From: Apiospora phragmitis
Lineage: Eukaryota; Ascomycota; Sordariomycetes; Amphisphaeriales; Apiosporaceae
Reading direction: 5' to 3'
DNA length: 64,000 nt
Assembly: GCA_038363925.1 (NCBI GenBank)
Contig: JAQQWL010000008.1
Coordinates: 930,001 to 994,000, forward strand
Below are positions 60,659 to 64,000 of the stretch, piece by piece (the stretch's first letter is position 1; each line of letters starts with the position of its first letter). A model generated the notes under the pieces. It was not told where the DNA came from, searched no databases, and was given only the letters and a program-made list of their open reading frames with translations. The translations under genes were made by a program, and so were the position numbers.

Positions 60659-62141
60659 TTAGCGATGCCTGTTCACACTCTGTGGAATATCTTTGGGCAG
60701 GACCGCACCAGCGTTTTTAAGGATTTCCATCCCAGCCTGCAGCGAATGACATGGTCGAGTCTGATTGCGACGGCGCAGTATAGACAAGGCAGTATCTCCG
60801 TCCGGACTGACTGCATTGACGGGAGACCCCAGCTCCACCAACCTCTCGAGGCGTTTGACGTTTACGGGACCAAGCGCCTGACAGACGCAGTGCAAGGGCG
60901 TTCTGGGCTGTTTGCCGGGAGTGTTTGCGCCCAGCCCAGCCCCGTAGCTCACGAGCGCGTCGACAATCCCATCCCAGTGCGGACCATCGCGCCCCAAGAA
61001 ACAAATTTCTTGCAGAGGGGGCCAACCCGGGGACACATTAGGGTCGGCTCCCATGCGGAGCAAGGTCCGTAGCATGTCCTCCGCGGAGAGGACGTATTGC
61101 GCTCTCTTTTCCGGGTCGCAGAACATCTGGCCCATTTTCGTGCCGGACATGTTGGTGATGAGGCCATATAAAGGGCGGCCAAGATTCGGGTCCAGGCCCT
61201 GTCCTCGCGACTTGATAATACTCAAGAATTCGCGGCGCGGGGAACTGACACGGGAGCAAAGCAACGGCAGCAGAGGTCTGTGTCCAACATTTACGCTGGC
61301 CAGGTTGGGCATGTATTTTAGCTGAAGACATACCTTCTTGACACAATCTACTGAGCCCGTCGACGCCCCCCTTTCTGCGTCCGATATCTGCTGCCATACT
61401 TGTTGAAAGGGTTGGCACGAGACGGTCTCCGGCGAGACCCAGAAGCCGGTCGGCGCAGTTGAATCTGCCCTGTGCTTCAGCAGTATTTCTGTAATCTCCC
61501 ATGGACATATGGGTTGCAACGACAACCTAAGTGGCGTGACCATCCGGCAAGAGTCACCATCCAACATGCCCGGAAAATTGGGACATGTTCCCTTCTGCAA
61601 GATATGGAGGAGCAGGTCCTGCCAAGCAGCGTTTTCTGCCCCCTTGTCTAGCTGTTGTGCTTCAGTTGCGGCCAAGATTATATGGTGAAGTGGTCGTAGA
61701 TAGGCGTTCTTGTAGTTTGTCTGGTCGACATTCAGCCCACATAGTTTGACTCCTTCATCAATCATGTAGCGGGCAACGGCATGGTGACCATTGCGAACGG
61801 CACAAACCAGAGCTGTGCGTAAACACCACCTCACCTGCCCATCCCCAATGAATGTCAGGCATCTCGGTCTGACATGCAGCGCTGATGGAAGAAGGATCTG
61901 GCCCGCGAAACCAAGTTTCGTTAAGATCATCCCCTGCTTGCCGAACCTTCATGACGGTGCCGAGAAAGCCCATCTCAGTGGCCCATAGCAATGCCTTCCT
62001 GGCCCCTTTCCTGTTGTTGGAGTATAGCTGATGCCCCAGTAATATATCAAAGTCTTTGCATGCTCGTGATAGGTTGTTAAAGTCACCCTCTCCTACGAAA
62101 GAAGCTATGCACAGCACAAGCTCTGGTGGAAGTGACCCCAT
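60659..62141 (-). CDS. F-box/ankyrin-repeat protein (one frame break)
   Basis: Predicted substrate adaptor for ubiquitin ligase or protein-binding scaffold. With one extra base removed near 61813-61822 the length is 494 codons (493 residues). The N-terminal F-box reads MGSLPPELVLCIASFVGEGD. Then SRACKDFDILLGHQLYSNN and a first helical pair (ALLWATEMGFLGTVMKV) follow. Ankyrin units include TALVCAVRNGHHAVARYMID, TPLRLSLQ-ITEILLKHRADST, MLRTLLRMGADPNVSPGWPP and TPLHCVCQ-LERLVELGSPVNAVSPDGDTAL. The break sits between the first unit and TALVCAVRNGHH. Proteins of this build are among the most variable families in Pezizomycotina, and this one is likely accessory. Whether the break is an error or real loss is less clear here than in the essential genes. 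Confidence 0.75.
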
Positions 62142-64000
62142 CTTGGACGTGACTAGTCGTCCGTAGGATGTGACGTAGCGGTTGGGGGCGAAAGAAAGAC
62201 AACCAATAGTTCCAAAATGCGGAGTCTCGAAAATTTATGTCAGTTTGCAAGAAGTAGCAAAGGATCTGACAAGATGTTTTGGGTGTGAGTTATGTTCACC
62301 ATATTGCTTGGCCTTGGCCTTGTAAAGGACTCGCCCAAGCCAGTCATCTCATCTCCGAATGAATTTGTAAGTTCCACTCGGAGAAAGATCTTGCAAAACT
62401 ACTTCACTTGATGTATACACTTGCTTCGCAAGCGGGTTTTGTGTCCAAAGCTTACCGTGCATCATTCCAATCACTTTCGATTGGGACTGTAACCTATGGG
62501 TTCTTATGTGCTATAAGCATTTTCTTTATATGGTCGGCCCACATTCTTTGGGAATAACCTCACCTAGCATTACCATCTCCCAAGTAGTCCAGTCATGCAA
62601 TGGATGAGGACATTGGGATTTGTTGATGCTTGAGTCATAAGACCCCGAGTGGTTTCTGGTTGGACTTGGGGGTTAGAGGACGTCGAAGCCAGAAGATGTG
62701 GTGGTTCAACCCAGTAACCTAGGAGGTATGTATGCCAACTGCACGTAATGATCTGGCTGGTTTGCGGGAAGCGTTTGGCACTTTGAAAGGTGCTAGAAAA
62801 CTAGTCCCGCATCTTGGGCGGACCATCGAATACATACACATACAAGTGACGATTATCATCAGGGTTGAAGGCCAATGAAGGCTACCTTGCAGATATAAAG
62901 TGCCAGTATCGTGACCAATCCCAGCTTGGTATAGGCATACCCAGTCCGAGATAGGTGCATGTGATGGGGATTTTTTATTTTTTAGAAAGAAAGAAAAAAG
63001 GCGGTCAGATGCATCGAATACCCTGAGTGGGGATGCCAGGCTGGACATACATGCAACCTGGCCTGCATAATACACACACATGTACCTACCCAATGGGACG
63101 GAGTAAACGCCGGATATATCTCGGACTCGCAGCACTCAAAACTGAGCAAAGTGGCTCTAAGCTCTGTCTGATTTTGAAAGAGAGAGATGGACAGATGGAG
63201 AGAAAGAGAAAGTATCAATAGTACCCATCCGATTGGTGTTTGTCAAACTGCGGTGGGAGACACGACTGGAGCCGCCCTGTGTGGTTTGCCGAAGCTGTAG
63301 GTACTGTACGAGGTATGCCCAACCAGCTTGAATTCCTGTCCAGTCGGCGGGAAAGACCTTGAAAACGGAATCCGGGGACAGGATCTGGTGGCTCCGCTTT
63401 GCAATTCCCGTGTCCCACTGCATGTGCCTGGGTAACGATACACCTCGCATGCTGTGCTGCATGCAGGAAACGAAGAAAAAGAAGGTTGGGTTTAAATGAC
63501 ATGTACATACATACAGCACTGACACTGGATGTAGGTTATGTAGTCGCCAACTCAAACAGCCCGATGCTTGGGGGTTTTTTTTTTTTCGGACAGTTTGATC
63601 AGCGCAACTTTGGGGCTGCCGCTGTCTACTCCGTACCAGGAATACACTTCTAGCAGTGCCGCGCTTATGGAGGTTAGGTAGAAGGCAGGTTCCTGTGACT
63701 AGCCGGGTAATATATTAGGTAGGCATAACATTGAGATAAAATGAGCAACTTGGTTAGCACTTCTAATAGTCAATCAATACAGTCGCATGAGGAGTCGACG
63801 TCCGTCCATGACCAGCCAGCCAGCTAGCAGGCCTGTCGCCCAATTGTCCATTTCATCACCAGCCATTTCATCAACAGGTACCAGCAGCCCGTCTTCTATC
63901 CCCAGCTATGGAGGCCACGTGAACGTTTTGTGTATCTTCAGGCTTACTCTACTGATACTATATATACTACATGGATTAATTACTAGGTGGAGGGAGAAAT
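62142..64000. other. Right-end intergenic region
   Basis: About 1.9 kb with no supported gene. It contains a run of T at about 63574-63587 and short A/T- and GTAG-rich patches. The window ends inside non-coding DNA. Confidence 0.4.

Noticed and set aside
1..64000. CRISPR arrays, integrases, insertion sequences, operons, secondary-metabolite cluster
   Set aside because: None seen. The permease, ABCD transporter and small proteins are not accompanied by polyketide, peptide-synthetase or terpene genes.

Overview
This window is nuclear DNA of a filamentous ascomycete (Pezizomycotina, most likely a Sordariomycete, though the class is a guess). The signs are eukaryotic core genes (RPB1, CFT1, SWD1, THG1, UAP1), many short GT-AG introns of about 42-157 nt, CT-rich leaders, an intron-bearing nuclear tRNA gene and long non-coding intergenic stretches. 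There are no operons, ribosome binding sites, CRISPR arrays or recognisable transposons.

Layout. 0.6-2.2 kb: UAP1/QRI1 (UDP-GlcNAc pyrophosphorylase). 2.86 kb: tRNA-Glu(CTC) with an 8-nt intron. 4.1-5.8 kb (-): PSR-type HAD phosphatase. 9.1-11.7 kb: peroxisomal ABCD half-transporter. 12.8-14.2 kb: single-pass membrane protein of unknown function. 14.3-16.7 kb (-): APC-superfamily permease. 18.05-20.2 kb (-): IQ-motif protein. 20.95-25.5 kb (-): CFT1 (CPSF160). 26.2-26.9 kb: F-box-like protein. 30.2-30.4 kb (-): 83-residue small protein. 30.4-46.6 kb: gene-poor, holding only a 53-residue Cys-rich small protein candidate and a tRNA-like relic. 46.6-52.0 kb (-): RPB1. 53.3-54.8 kb (-): SWD1. 55.4-56.7 kb: THG1. 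56.8-57.6 kb (-): TMA23/GPATCH4-like G-patch protein. 60.0-60.5 kb: disordered Q/Y/P-rich protein. 60.7-62.1 kb (-): F-box/ankyrin protein.

The most striking observation is technical. About 23 single-base (one possibly two-base) reading-frame breaks fall in otherwise well-conserved genes, including indispensable ones, mostly in short homopolymers. When the inferred gains and losses are balanced, the total coding length of every affected gene with a resolved start becomes a multiple of three. I read them as sequence or assembly errors at roughly one per kilobase of coding DNA, not as pseudogenes or programmed frameshifts. Gene models here should therefore be read through these breaks.

Functionally the window is a mix of housekeeping loci: RNA polymerase II and its CTD, mRNA 3'-end processing, H3K4 methylation, tRNA-His maturation, ribosome biogenesis, cell-wall precursor synthesis, peroxisomal fatty-acid import and nutrient uptake. 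I found no clear novel multi-gene system. The best leads for something undescribed are the 53-residue Cys protein, the 83-residue protein, the uncharacterised membrane protein and the large gene-poor stretch.
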